Of a stretch of DNA of 45,013 bases, positions 24,911 through 32,534 are shown piece by piece; position 1 is the first letter of the stretch; each line of letters starts with the position of its first letter. Below the pieces are notes generated by a model. The model was not told the DNA's origin. It ran no database searches and saw only the letters and a list, made by a program, of their open reading frames with translations. The stretch spans positions 1 through 45,013 of the forward strand of contig JAGWNV010000001.1 of the NCBI GenBank assembly GCA_028872975.1. The letters are read 5' to 3'. Source of the stretch: Acidobacteriota bacterium. Lineage in GTDB: Bacteria; Actinomycetota; Acidimicrobiia; Acidimicrobiales; UBA8190. A program made the position numbers and the translations under genes.

Positions 24911-25870
24911 GTGCCCGGGGCCCGCATCACCGGCTGGGGGATGGCGGTCCCCGAGAAGGTCGTGACCAACGACGACCTGTCGGCCCGCCTCGACACGAGC
25001 GACGAGTGGATCACCGAGCGGACCGGCATCAGGCAGCGCCACGTCGGCGGGACCACCTCCCAGCTCGGCATCGACGCCGGGCGCCGCGCCCTCGACCAGG
25101 CCGGAGTCGACGCCGCCGACGTCGACGTGCTCGTGCTCGCCACCACCACCCCCGATGCCACCGTCCCGGGCACCTCCGCCACCGTGCAGCAGGGCCTCGG
25201 CGTGGCCGGAGGCGCCTTCGACCTGAACGCCGCCTGCTCGGGGTTCGTCTACGCGCTCGTGGTGGCCCACGGGCTCGTGTCCCTGGGTGCCCGGCGCATC
25301 CTCGTCGTGGGCAGCGAGACGCTGTCGCGCATCACCGACTGGGACGACCGGTCGATGGCGGTGCTCGTCGGCGACGGGGCGGGCGCCGTCGTCCTCGAGG
25401 CCACCGACGGCCCGGGCCAGCTCCTCGGCTGGGACCTCGGCGCCGACGGGTCGCTCCGGCACCTGCTCAAGTGCGACCTGGGCGGCTATCTCTTCATGAA
25501 CGGCAAGGAGATCTTCCGACACGCCGTGCGGGCCGTGGTCGACTCCTCCACCGCCGCCCTGGCCCGGGCCGGAGTGACGGCGGCCGACGTGGAGCTGTTC
25601 GTGCCGCACCAGGCCAACGCCCGCATCATCACCGCCGCCTCCCAGCGCCTCGGGATCCCCGCCGAGCGCTGCGTGGTGACCATCGACCGCTACGGCAACA
25701 CCTCCTCGGCGTCGATCCCCCTCGCCCTGTGCGACGCCATCGACACCGGCCGGCTCCGGCCCGGGGCGCTCGTGCTCCTCTCGGGATTCGGAGGGGGCAT
25801 GACGTGGGCCAGCGCCGTGTTGCGGTGGGGAGGGTGGCGCGACCGGGAGGCGACGCGCCGGCGCTCGTGA
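24911..25870 (+). CDS. 3-oxoacyl-ACP synthase III (FabH-like)
   Basis: KAS III fold, 319 aa. The catalytic triad is visible: Cys109 in NAACSGFVYAL, His233 in VPHQANARI, Asn263 in RYGNTSSASIP. SDEWITERTGIRQR (30-43) is the family signature. It condenses acyl-CoA with malonyl-ACP, either starting fatty acid synthesis or making a special acyl product. The upstream partner is a thiolase and no other fab genes are here, so a dedicated acyl or secondary pathway is possible. GTG 24911 is 2 nt after the thiolase stop. Confidence 0.9.
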   Translation: MPGARITGWGMAVPEKVVTNDDLSARLDTSDEWITERTGIRQRHVGGTTSQLGIDAGRRALDQAGVDAADVDVLVLATTTPDATVPGTSATVQQGLGVAGGAFDLNAACSGFVYALVVAHGLVSLGARRILVVGSETLSRITDWDDRSMAVLVGDGAGAVVLEATDGPGQLLGWDLGADGSLRHLLKCDLGGYLFMNGKEIFRHAVRAVVDSSTAALARAGVTAADVELFVPHQANARIITAASQRLGIPAERCVVTIDRYGNTSSASIPLALCDAIDTGRLRPGALVLLSGFGGGMTWASAVLRWGGWRDREATRRRS

Positions 25871-26754
25871 TGCTGGCGGCGGGGATGGCCAAGCGCTACG
25901 GGGGCCCCAAGCCCCTCGCCCCGGTGGGGCTCCACGGCGAGGCCCTCGTCGACGTGGCCGCCAGCGACGCCATGGCGGCCGGCTTCGGCGAGATCGTCGT
26001 GGTCCTCGGCCCCCACAGCGGGCCGGCCATCGCCTACCACCTGGCCCGCAGCTGGCCCCCCTCGGTGCCGGTGTCGGTGGCCGAGCAGACCGTCCCCCTC
26101 GGCACCGCCCACGCCGCCCTGTGCGCCCGGCGCGCCGTGGGGGACCGACCCTTCGCCCTCGTGAACGCCGACGACGTCTACGGCACCGCCGCCCTGGCCG
26201 AGCTCTGCGCCCACCTGCGCGCCGGCGAGGACCACGCCAACGTCCTCTACCGCCTCGAGCACACCGTGCTCACCGACGACCCGGTGACCCGGGCCGCCTG
26301 CACGGTGACCCCCGACGGGTGGCTGGCCGCCATGGTCGAGCGCAAGCACGTCCACCGCGACGGCGACGGCGGGTTCGTGGCCGACGACGGCAAGGAGCCG
26401 GCCGCCCTCGCCCCCGACACCCTCGTCTCGGTGAACCTGTGGGGCATCCAGCCCGCCTTGTGGCCGGTCCTCGTGGCGGCCGTCACCGCCGTCCACCCCG
26501 CCGTCGGCCCCGACGGCACCGTCACCGGCGACCTCGCCGGCGACGAGGAGGTCCTCCTGCCCGAGGTGGTGGGGGCCATGGTGGAAGGCCGCGCCCCGGA
26601 CGGATCGGCCCCCCAGCGGGTGCGCGCCCTTCGCACCGACGGGCGCTGCATCGGCGTGACCCATGCCGAGGACCTCGCCGTGGCCCGCACCGAGCTGGCC
26701 CTCATGGTCGGCACCGGGGAGCGGGCCGAACGCCTCTGGAGCGGCCCGGGCTGA
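25834..26754 (+). CDS. Nucleotidyltransferase family protein (NTP-transferase fold)
   Basis: A sugar-nucleotide-type transferase of about 306 aa. ALVMLAAGMAKRYGGPKPLAPVG is the NTP-binding loop; GTAHAAL and FALVNADDVYG carry the metal-binding Asp pair; VSVNLWGI is a C-terminal strand block. Related proteins of this type sit in choline, sugar or ATPase-like nucleotide-activating pathways; the substrate here is unknown. The true start is uncertain: GTG 25834 (chosen because it keeps the whole first beta strand) or GTG 25825, GTG 25867 or ATG 25870. With 25834 it overlaps fabH by 37 bp. Confidence 0.8.
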   Translation: MARPGGDAPALVMLAAGMAKRYGGPKPLAPVGLHGEALVDVAASDAMAAGFGEIVVVLGPHSGPAIAYHLARSWPPSVPVSVAEQTVPLGTAHAALCARRAVGDRPFALVNADDVYGTAALAELCAHLRAGEDHANVLYRLEHTVLTDDPVTRAACTVTPDGWLAAMVERKHVHRDGDGGFVADDGKEPAALAPDTLVSVNLWGIQPALWPVLVAAVTAVHPAVGPDGTVTGDLAGDEEVLLPEVVGAMVEGRAPDGSAPQRVRALRTDGRCIGVTHAEDLAVARTELALMVGTGERAERLWSGPG

Positions 26755-26826
26755 CCGGTGCCCGCCCGCCCCCGGAGGGCGGCGCCGGTAGGATCGGGGG
26801 CCGGAGCGACGGAGCGGGCCCAGGCC

Positions 26827-27750
26827 ATGGACGCACAGCGGAGCCGAAGCCGCCGGCTGGCGGTCGCCGTCGGGGTCAACCTGGCCCTCGCCGGCGCCCA
26901 GCTCGGGGCCGGGTTGGCGGGCCACTCGGTGGGACTGCTGGCCGACGCCGGGCACAACGTCACCGACGTCGCCGGCCTGGCCGTGTCGCTCGTCGCCGTC
27001 CGCCTGGTGTCGCGGCCCCGCAGCCCCGAGCGGTCCTTCGGCTACCACCGGTCGAGCATCCTCGCCGCCCTGGCCAACGCCACGGTCATCGCCGCCGTCA
27101 CGATGGCCATCGCCGTGGGTGCGCTCCTGCGGCTCCTCCACCCCCGCCCCGTCGACGGCGGGCTCATGGTGGTGGTGGCCGGGGTGGGCCTGCTCGCCAA
27201 CGGCGTCCTCGCCCTGGTGCTCCGCGAGGGCGGGGACCTTAACATGCGCAGCGCCGCCCTGCACATGGCCGGCGACGCCCTGGCCTCGCTGGCGGTGGTG
27301 GTGGCCGGGGCCCTCCTCACCGCCGACCCGGCGCTCCGGTGGGCCGACCCGGCCGCCTCCCTGGCCGTGGCCCTCCTCATCGTCGTCGAGGCCTACCGGC
27401 TGCTGCGCGCCGCCGTCGAGGTCCTCCTCGAGTCCTCCCCCGCCGACGTCGACCTCGAGCGGCTGACCGACACCATGCGGGAGGTCCCGGGGGTGGCCGA
27501 GGTCCACGACCTGCACGTCTGGAGCCTCTCCAGCGAGGTCCGGGCGCTCTCCGCCCATCTCGTCGTGACCGGCCACCCCTCCCTGGAGGAAGCCCAGGCC
27601 GTCGGCGACCAGGTGAAGGCGGCCGTGGGCGGCCCCTTCGCCATCGCCCACACGACCCTCGAGCTCGAGTGCGAGCGGTGCAACGACGAGGACGACCCGT
27701 GCCTGATGGACGGCCTGGTCGTCGCCCCGCCCCGCCGCGCCGGGCGGTGA
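26827..27750 (+). CDS. Cation diffusion facilitator (CDF) metal exporter
   Basis: A 307-aa protein with six hydrophobic helices and a cytoplasmic C-terminal ferredoxin-like domain (about 215-295, with VAEVHDLHVWSL). The transport sites are HNVTD (43-47) in TM2 and HMAGD in TM5, the zinc-type HD-HD arrangement. It exports Zn2+ or a similar divalent ion by proton antiport. The C-terminus carries a Cys-rich tail (ECERCNDEDDPC) that could bind metal. ATG 26827 follows GGAGCGGG; TAGGAT near 26790 is a candidate -10. Confidence 0.92.
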   Translation: MDAQRSRSRRLAVAVGVNLALAGAQLGAGLAGHSVGLLADAGHNVTDVAGLAVSLVAVRLVSRPRSPERSFGYHRSSILAALANATVIAAVTMAIAVGALLRLLHPRPVDGGLMVVVAGVGLLANGVLALVLREGGDLNMRSAALHMAGDALASLAVVVAGALLTADPALRWADPAASLAVALLIVVEAYRLLRAAVEVLLESSPADVDLERLTDTMREVPGVAEVHDLHVWSLSSEVRALSAHLVVTGHPSLEEAQAVGDQVKAAVGGPFAIAHTTLELECERCNDEDDPCLMDGLVVAPPRRAGR

Positions 27751-28040
27751 CGGGGACCGACGGGACGGTCCCGGTGGTCCGCCGCAGGGTCCTCGTGCGG
27801 GGACGGGTCCAGGGCGTGGGATTCCGGATGTCCTGCGCCCGGCGGGCCCGGGACCTCGAGCTGGGCGGCAGCGTCCGCAACCGTCCCGACGGGACCGTGG
27901 AGGCCGTCTTCGAGGGCCCCGCCGGTGCCGTGGAGCGAATGGTCGACTGGTGCCGCACCGGCCCGCCCCTGGCCCACGTGACCGGCGTCACCGTCGACGA
28001 CGAGGTGCCGGCCGGCGTGGCGGAGTTCGCCGTCGCCTGA
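27747..28040 (+). CDS. acyP: Acylphosphatase
   Basis: Small ferredoxin-like enzyme hydrolysing acyl phosphates. In the 97-aa product RVQGVGFR gives the catalytic Arg27 and SVRNRPDGTVEA the catalytic Asn45. GTG 27747 overlaps the CDF stop (GTGA). A start a few codons later (VPVVRRRV) would also be compatible with the fold. Confidence 0.92.
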   Translation: MTGTDGTVPVVRRRVLVRGRVQGVGFRMSCARRARDLELGGSVRNRPDGTVEAVFEGPAGAVERMVDWCRTGPPLAHVTGVTVDDEVPAGVAEFAVA

Positions 28041-28081
28041 GGGTCGGGGGGCGCCCGGCGACGGGGCCCGGACGCGGCGAA

Positions 28082-28316
28082 GCCCCGAGTAGCCGGTTCG
28101 GCCGAAGCCGTCCGTGCTCCTCGGGGCGGTCGCCCTCGGTCTCAGGCACCCGGACCCGGGGTCGGACGACCCCCGGTCGGGCTGCCGGTCCGGGAGGTCC
28201 CAGGGAACCTACCGATCCTGCGTCCGTCGACCTGACCGAGGGCTCCGTCTCCCGGTCCTCCGGTAGACCACCTTGCGGCGATCCTTCCGTTCTTCCGGGT
28301 CGTGTTCCCGTCGGCT
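28082..28316 (-). ncRNA. Candidate structured non-coding RNA, family unrecognised
   Basis: The 448-bp gap 28041-28488 lacks a credible ORF. Downstream of a minus-strand promoter (28323-28351) lie about 235 nt of highly self-complementary sequence. A 6-bp stem 28209-28214/28261-28266 encloses a multi-branch region. A hairpin lies at 28196-28211. An 8-bp outer stem 28149-28156/28187-28194 encloses a 7-bp GGGGTCG/CGACCCC inverted repeat (28158-28173). The final 8-bp hairpin 28082-28089/28120-28127 may be the terminator. I looked for RNase P, tmRNA, SRP RNA and ydaO signatures and did not find them. A 6S/Ms1-like regulator of RNA polymerase is one possibility by size and promoter type only. Confidence 0.4.
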
Positions 28317-28322
28317 GGTGAC

Positions 28323-28351
28323 ACTGTGCGCCCGCCGCCGACAGGAGTCAA
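28323..28351 (-). promoter_or_regulatory. Strong-looking promoter for the candidate ncRNA
   Basis: On the minus strand TTGACT (28351-28346), a 17-bp spacer and CACAGT (28328-28323) predict a start near 28316. TTGACT with 17 bp spacing resembles rRNA-type actinobacterial promoters, unlike the -10-only promoters of most genes here. Confidence 0.5.
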
Positions 28352-28366
28352 CAGCACTTCGCGAAA

Positions 28367-28458
28367 TCCCGATGTTGTCCAGAGAATTTCCCGATCCGTC
28401 CCCAAGGCACGGTCTTCTTTCCCCAGGTCCCCCTGTCGTGGTCCCCAGGAATTCCCCA
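28367..28458. repeat. Six helically phased TCCC(C/G)A hexamers
   Basis: Hexamers start at 28367 and 28389 (TCCCGA) and 28399, 28420, 28442, 28453 (TCCCCA). Intervals are 22, 10, 21, 22 and 11 bp, close to whole helical turns (offsets 0, 2, 3, 5, 7, 8 turns at about 10.75 bp). Several are flanked by AAAT/AATT tracts. They lie just upstream of the -35 box of the candidate ncRNA promoter, so an activator or nucleoid protein binding one face of the DNA is plausible. Confidence 0.5.
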
Positions 28459-28488
28459 ACGCGCCGGGGTCACGACGCGCCCGGCGCG

Positions 28489-28977
28489 TCAGCGACGGTC
28501 GTCGTCGCCGGCGTGGGCGCCGAGGCCGCGGCCGCGCTCGCCGCTCTCGAGGAGCCGGCCGATCTCGGCGACCTCCTCGGCCACCGAACGGGCGAACCAC
28601 GACCGGGCGGTGGCGTCGAACAACACCCCGAGGAGCCCGTGGCCGAAGTCCATCTCCTCGACGTGGCGCATCCGGGTGCCCCCGGGCGCCTCTTCGATCT
28701 CGAACCAGGCGTGCAGCCGCCGGGGCACACCGTGCTCGAGCGTGACGTCGATGCTCGTGGGCCGTTCCCAGCGGTAGCGGGTCACGACCGACCCGGGGAA
28801 CTTCCCGAAGAACTTGCCGTCCTCGCGCGCCAGCATGCCGTCGGGGGTGTCGGCCAGCTTGGTGACCCACACCATCTTCGTGTCGGCCTTGGTGTACTGC
28901 GCCGGGTCGAGCACGAAGTCGAAGACCTCGTCGGGCGTGACGCCCGCCACGAACACCGTTCCCTCGCCACGGATCAT
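28489..28977 (-). CDS. SRPBCC (START-like) family protein
   Basis: A 162-aa helix-grip-fold protein with PDEVFDFVLDPAQYTKAD at the N-terminus, ERPTSIDVTLEHGVPRRLHAWFEIEEAPGG in the sheet, and a long C-terminal helix. The family binds hydrophobic ligands or acts as a cyclase; the last residues are a flexible His/Asp/Arg tail. No ligand is predictable. ATG 28977 has GAGGAGG upstream. It is a single gene, divergent from the hemerythrin-like gene, and its 3' end faces the ncRNA region. Confidence 0.8.
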   Translation of the reverse strand: MIRGEGTVFVAGVTPDEVFDFVLDPAQYTKADTKMVWVTKLADTPDGMLAREDGKFFGKFPGSVVTRYRWERPTSIDVTLEHGVPRRLHAWFEIEEAPGGTRMRHVEEMDFGHGLLGVLFDATARSWFARSVAEEVAEIGRLLESGERGRGLGAHAGDDDRR

Positions 28978-29201
28978 GTCCCTGCCGCCTCCTCGTCACC
29001 GGGCCACCGGGTGCCCGCCGCCGGCCGTCACCGCCGCCGGCGCCCGGACCGACCCTAGCCCCGGGCGCGGCCGGAACCCCCGGTGCCGCTCCGCCCGTCG
29101 AGAGCGAGCGGCGGCCCATGTATCGGAACGGGCTGCGGGGGTATGGCGCGTGGAGGCGAGCAACGTCCGACCCGACGGACGCGACGAGACAGGGAGATCC
29201 C

Positions 29202-29765
29202 ATGAGCGGTTCCGGTGACATGCACAGCGAGCTGGTGGCGCTGCTCCTGGCCGACCATCAGGAGGCCAAGAGGCTGCTCGAGCGGTTCGACGGCCTGCCG
29301 GCCTCGCAGCGCGACGAAGCCTTCTGCGAGGTGACCTACGAGCTTGTCCGCCACGAGGTAGCCGAGGAGGAGGTCGTCTACCCCGCCCTGCGCCGTTACG
29401 TCGACGGGGGCGACGACACCGCCGACGTCCGCATCGCCGAGCAGTCCACGGCCGAGCAGCTCCTGGCCGACATGGAGAAGGCCGGGGTGGAGAGCCCCGA
29501 GTTCCCCTCGATGTTCGCCACGCTCCGCACCGACGTACTGGCCCATGCCGAAGCCGAGGAGCGCACCGTGTTCCCCGAGCTGTCGAGCTGCATCGGCGCC
29601 GACGACCTGCGCCAGCTGGCCACGCGCTACGAGACGGCCAAGAAGGCGGCCACCGCCCATCCCCACCCGCACGCCCCCGACACCCCGCCCGGGAACCTCC
29701 TCCTCGGGCCGGTGGCGGCCGTCGTCGACAGGGTCCGCGACGCCGTGCGAGGCGTGCGCACCTGA
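29202..29765 (+). CDS. Hemerythrin-like (HHE domain) protein
   Basis: A 187-aa four-helix protein. The metal-ligand pattern includes LADHQEAKR (His19), YELVRHEVAEEEVVYP, and AHAEAEERTVFPEL, as in HHE cation-binding proteins with a di-iron centre. The C-terminal 40 residues contain a HPHPHAP stretch and a helical tail. Related actinobacterial proteins respond to oxidative or nitrosative stress. ATG 29202 has AGGGAGA upstream. Confidence 0.86.
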   Translation: MSGSGDMHSELVALLLADHQEAKRLLERFDGLPASQRDEAFCEVTYELVRHEVAEEEVVYPALRRYVDGGDDTADVRIAEQSTAEQLLADMEKAGVESPEFPSMFATLRTDVLAHAEAEERTVFPELSSCIGADDLRQLATRYETAKKAATAHPHPHAPDTPPGNLLLGPVAAVVDRVRDAVRGVRT

Positions 29766-29771
29766 GCGGCG

Positions 29772-30803
29772 TCAGCCGCCCACGACGGCGGCGGTGACGA
29801 GGAAGCCGGCGTAGCCGGCCAGCACGCCCACACCCTGGAGGCGGGTGAGCCGGCCGTGCCGGAAGGCGAGCACGCAGACGAGGGCGGTGAGCCCCACGGC
29901 GAACCCGGCAGTGGCGAGACCGCCGGCGTCGGCGGCGCCGAGCCCGACGGCGGTCCCGGGCACGAGGAGCCCCAGCACGACGTTCAGGTTGTTCGAATTG
30001 AGCGCCGTGCTGAGCACGGCCGCCCCCCGTCCCCGGCGGGCCAGGTACAGGGCGGCCACGGCGTTGGGAAGGCTCGTCACCGCCGCCAGCACCACGGCCC
30101 CGGTCACGACCGCCGACAGCCCGCTCCGGCTGCCGAAGGTGGCGGCGGTGGCCTCCATGACGGCGCTCGCCGCGATCACCACGGCGAGGGCCCCGGCCGC
30201 CTCGAGGGCCCGGCGCCGGCCCCCCGGCCTCGGGTGGACGGCGGGGAGCAGCTCGAGCTCCTCCTCGGAGACGGCTTGGCGAAGCCAGCGGGCGACCGGC
30301 GGCGGCACGCCCCGGCGCAGGGCGGCTCCCGGGGCGGCGGAGACGGCCAGGTAGGGGACGACGACCACCAGCGCGCCCACGAGCGCCGCCCAGGGCCGCC
30401 CGCCGGTGCCGACGCCGCCCAGGGCGCACAGGGCGAGCCACAGCGAGACACCGCCGGCCAGCACCACGACCCGCCGGTGGAGGTGGACCGTGCCGGCCAC
30501 GACGGCCCCGAGCCCGAGGAGGGCGGCGAGGTTGAAGGCGTTCGACCCGAGGACCACCCCGGCGCCGATCCGCCGCTCGTGGCGCAGCAGGGCGGTGACG
30601 GCCGAGGTGATCTCCGGCCCGTTGGCGGCGAGCGCGGCGACCATGCCGAGCATCGCCTCGGAGAGCCCGAGGCTCGCCCCCAGCCGCTCCAGGCGCACCA
30701 CGAGCACGCCGCTGGCGAGCAGGCTCACGGCGGCGGCGGCGACGAAGGCCGCAACCAGCGCGCCGGTGGGCACCGCCGCCACGAGCACCGGGCCGCCTCC
30801 CAT
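29772..30803 (-). CDS. CaCA-superfamily sodium/calcium exchanger-like protein
   Basis: A 343-aa membrane protein with about ten helices and a central cytosolic loop (about 160-200). The alpha-1 repeat has ALAANGPEITSAV (57-69) and GSNAFN (86-91). The alpha-2 repeat has VTSLPNAVAAL (242-252) and NSNNLN (269-274). In canonical YrbG-type exchangers both repeats carry a Glu (TSxPE); here alpha-1 keeps Glu64 but alpha-2 has Asn248, so ion selectivity may differ. ATG 30803. Tail-to-tail with the hemerythrin gene at 6 bp. Confidence 0.82.
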   Translation of the reverse strand: MGGGPVLVAAVPTGALVAAFVAAAAVSLLASGVLVVRLERLGASLGLSEAMLGMVAALAANGPEITSAVTALLRHERRIGAGVVLGSNAFNLAALLGLGAVVAGTVHLHRRVVVLAGGVSLWLALCALGGVGTGGRPWAALVGALVVVVPYLAVSAAPGAALRRGVPPPVARWLRQAVSEEELELLPAVHPRPGGRRRALEAAGALAVVIAASAVMEATAATFGSRSGLSAVVTGAVVLAAVTSLPNAVAALYLARRGRGAAVLSTALNSNNLNVVLGLLVPGTAVGLGAADAGGLATAGFAVGLTALVCVLAFRHGRLTRLQGVGVLAGYAGFLVTAAVVGG

Positions 30804-30875
30804 GTCCGCACCTCCGCGTCCGACGAGGGTGCCGACCAGGCTTCCCGGCGCGCCGGTGCCAGTGTACGGGTGGTG

Positions 30876-32534
30876 TCAGCCGGCCACGGTGGGGAACCAG
30901 CCCGACACCGCCGAGGCCACGGCGTCGTCGAGTGCCCCGAGGGCGCGTCGCGCCTCGGCGAGCTCGACCGGCTCGAAGCACACCCGCCGTCCCGGCGCCA
31001 GGTGGGCGAGGCGGTGCAGGTCGGCGCGGGCCACCACCGCCACCACCGGATAGCCGCCGACGGTGGCGTGGTCGGGGCCGAGCACGACGAGCTCCCCGCC
31101 CGGTGGTGCCTGCACGGCCCCGGCCACCATCCCCCGTGACACCACATCGGTGATGCCCCCGGCCGGCGCCACGCCTCCGGTCAGGCGGACGCCCACCCGG
31201 TTGCTCTCGGGGGCCACCGTCCACTCCCCGGCCGGCACGCCGAGTGGCCCGGCCTCGGGCCCGGCCACGACCCGGAGCCGCACGACGTCGCCGCCGGCCT
31301 CCCCGGCGAACCGGATCCGGCCCCGGGGCCGGCCGGCCTGCCCCACGGCCAGCTCGTCGCCGGCCCGCAGCGGCCCCTGCCCGAGCCCGCTCAAGAGGTC
31401 GGCCGACTTGCTCCCGAAGAGCGCCGGCACCTCGAGGCCGCCTCCCACCGCCACCACCGCCCGCAGCGCCACCCCGGCGCTCGGGACCTCGACGGCCTGG
31501 CCGGGCCCGACCGACACCACGGTCGCCTCGGGCACGGGCCGGCCGTCCACCCGCACGTCGACGGCACCGGGCCGCCCGGGGTCGCCCACCACGGCGAGCT
31601 GCACGGGGCCGCCCCCGGCGCGCAGGGCCGGCCCCCTGCCGGTCACCTCGAGCACGGCCTCGCCGCCGCCGTTGCCGACGAGCCGGTTGGCGAGGGCGAG
31701 GGCCACGGCGTCGAAGGCCCCGGCGCGCGGCACCCCCAGTCCCGCCACCCCCCGCCGCCCGCCGTCCTCCACGAGCGTGCAGGCCCCGGCCGCCTCGACG
31801 ACGAGGGAGGGCCCCCGGCCCACCCGCAACACGGGGCGCGGAGGCGCCGGCGGGGGCGCCGGCTCGTCGCGGGCGCGGACGATCCGCACGGCGCGGCCCG
31901 GGGACAGCACGGCGTGGGGGGGCCGGTGGGGGTCGAACAGCGACGCCCCCGTCCGGCCCACGAGCTGCCAGCCCCCGGGCGTGGCCTGCGGGTACACCGC
32001 CGCGAAGCCGCCGGCCAGCGCCACCGATCCGGGCGGCACCTCCGGACGGGGCCGGTGCCGGCGGCCGAGCCCGGCCAGGACGGGCGAGAGCCCCCCCAGG
32101 TAGGCGAAGCCGGGCGAGAACCCGAGGAAGGCGACCCGCAGCGCGCTGGCGCACAGCTCGTCGACCACCCATGCCGGTGACCGGCCGAGCCCGGCGGCGA
32201 CCTCCTCGAGGTCGGGTCCGTCGAACCAGACCGGGATCTCGAAGGGGGCCTCCCCGCCGACGGCGCCGGCACCCCCCGGCCGGGCCCGAGCGGCACCGGA
32301 GAGGACGCGGCGGGCCAAGTCGCCGAGGGCGGCGGCCAGCTCGGCACCGTCCACGGCCAGGGGGTCGAAGACGACGGTGAGGGTGCCGAGGCCGACCACG
32401 GCCTCCTCGACGGCCAGGGCGGCGGCACGGCGAGCCTCGTGGACGAGGTCGGCGAGACGCCAGGCGGCCTCCATGTCGCGGAGGTCGACGAGGACGGCGG
32501 CGTCGCCGAGGGGGGAGACCTCGGCGGCGCTCAG
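30876..32534 (-). CDS. Fused 5-oxoprolinase subunits PxpB-PxpC (KipI-KipA)
   Basis: About 552 aa. The PxpB part (about 1-225) has SPLGDAAVLVDL, GLGTLTVVFDP, VAFLGFSPGFAYLGG and PGGWQLVGRT. The PxpC part (about 240-552) has GACTLVEDGGRRGVAGLGVPRAGAFD, ALANRLVGN, GPEAGPLG, SNRVGVRL, GITDVVSRGMVAGAVQ and GGYPVVAVVARAD. With PxpA it hydrolyses 5-oxoproline to glutamate using ATP. These subunits are usually separate; fusion is also seen in urea-carboxylase-type proteins. No ATG, GTG or TTG lies near the homology start. A CTG at 32534 overlaps the pxpA stop (CTGA) in the same way as the GTGA junctions elsewhere, so I place the start there. Confidence 0.85.
   Translation of the reverse strand: MSAAEVSPLGDAAVLVDLRDMEAAWRLADLVHEARRAAALAVEEAVVGLGTLTVVFDPLAVDGAELAAALGDLARRVLSGAARARPGGAGAVGGEAPFEIPVWFDGPDLEEVAAGLGRSPAWVVDELCASALRVAFLGFSPGFAYLGGLSPVLAGLGRRHRPRPEVPPGSVALAGGFAAVYPQATPGGWQLVGRTGASLFDPHRPPHAVLSPGRAVRIVRARDEPAPPPAPPRPVLRVGRGPSLVVEAAGACTLVEDGGRRGVAGLGVPRAGAFDAVALALANRLVGNGGGEAVLEVTGRGPALRAGGGPVQLAVVGDPGRPGAVDVRVDGRPVPEATVVSVGPGQAVEVPSAGVALRAVVAVGGGLEVPALFGSKSADLLSGLGQGPLRAGDELAVGQAGRPRGRIRFAGEAGGDVVRLRVVAGPEAGPLGVPAGEWTVAPESNRVGVRLTGGVAPAGGITDVVSRGMVAGAVQAPPGGELVVLGPDHATVGGYPVVAVVARADLHRLAHLAPGRRVCFEPVELAEARRALGALDDAVASAVSGWFPTVAG

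Noticed and set aside
28082..28316. RNase P RNA, tmRNA or SRP RNA
   Set aside because: The conserved GAAAGTCC, GGTTCGA-type T arm and GGAAGG-AGCA motifs of these RNAs are absent from both strands.
28367..28458. CRISPR array
   Set aside because: The repeated unit is only 6 bp with 4-16 bp gaps; no longer repeat or cas gene exists in the window.
28142..29221. Long minus-strand frame through the SRPBCC gene and the gap after it
   Set aside because: It is in a different frame from the recognisable SRPBCC protein and gives Arg/Gly/Pro-rich sequence without any domain; typical of antisense or off-frame reading in GC-rich DNA.
28996..32172. 1058-residue minus-strand frame
   Set aside because: Off-frame reading through the CaCA and PxpB-PxpC genes, both of which have clear motifs in other frames.
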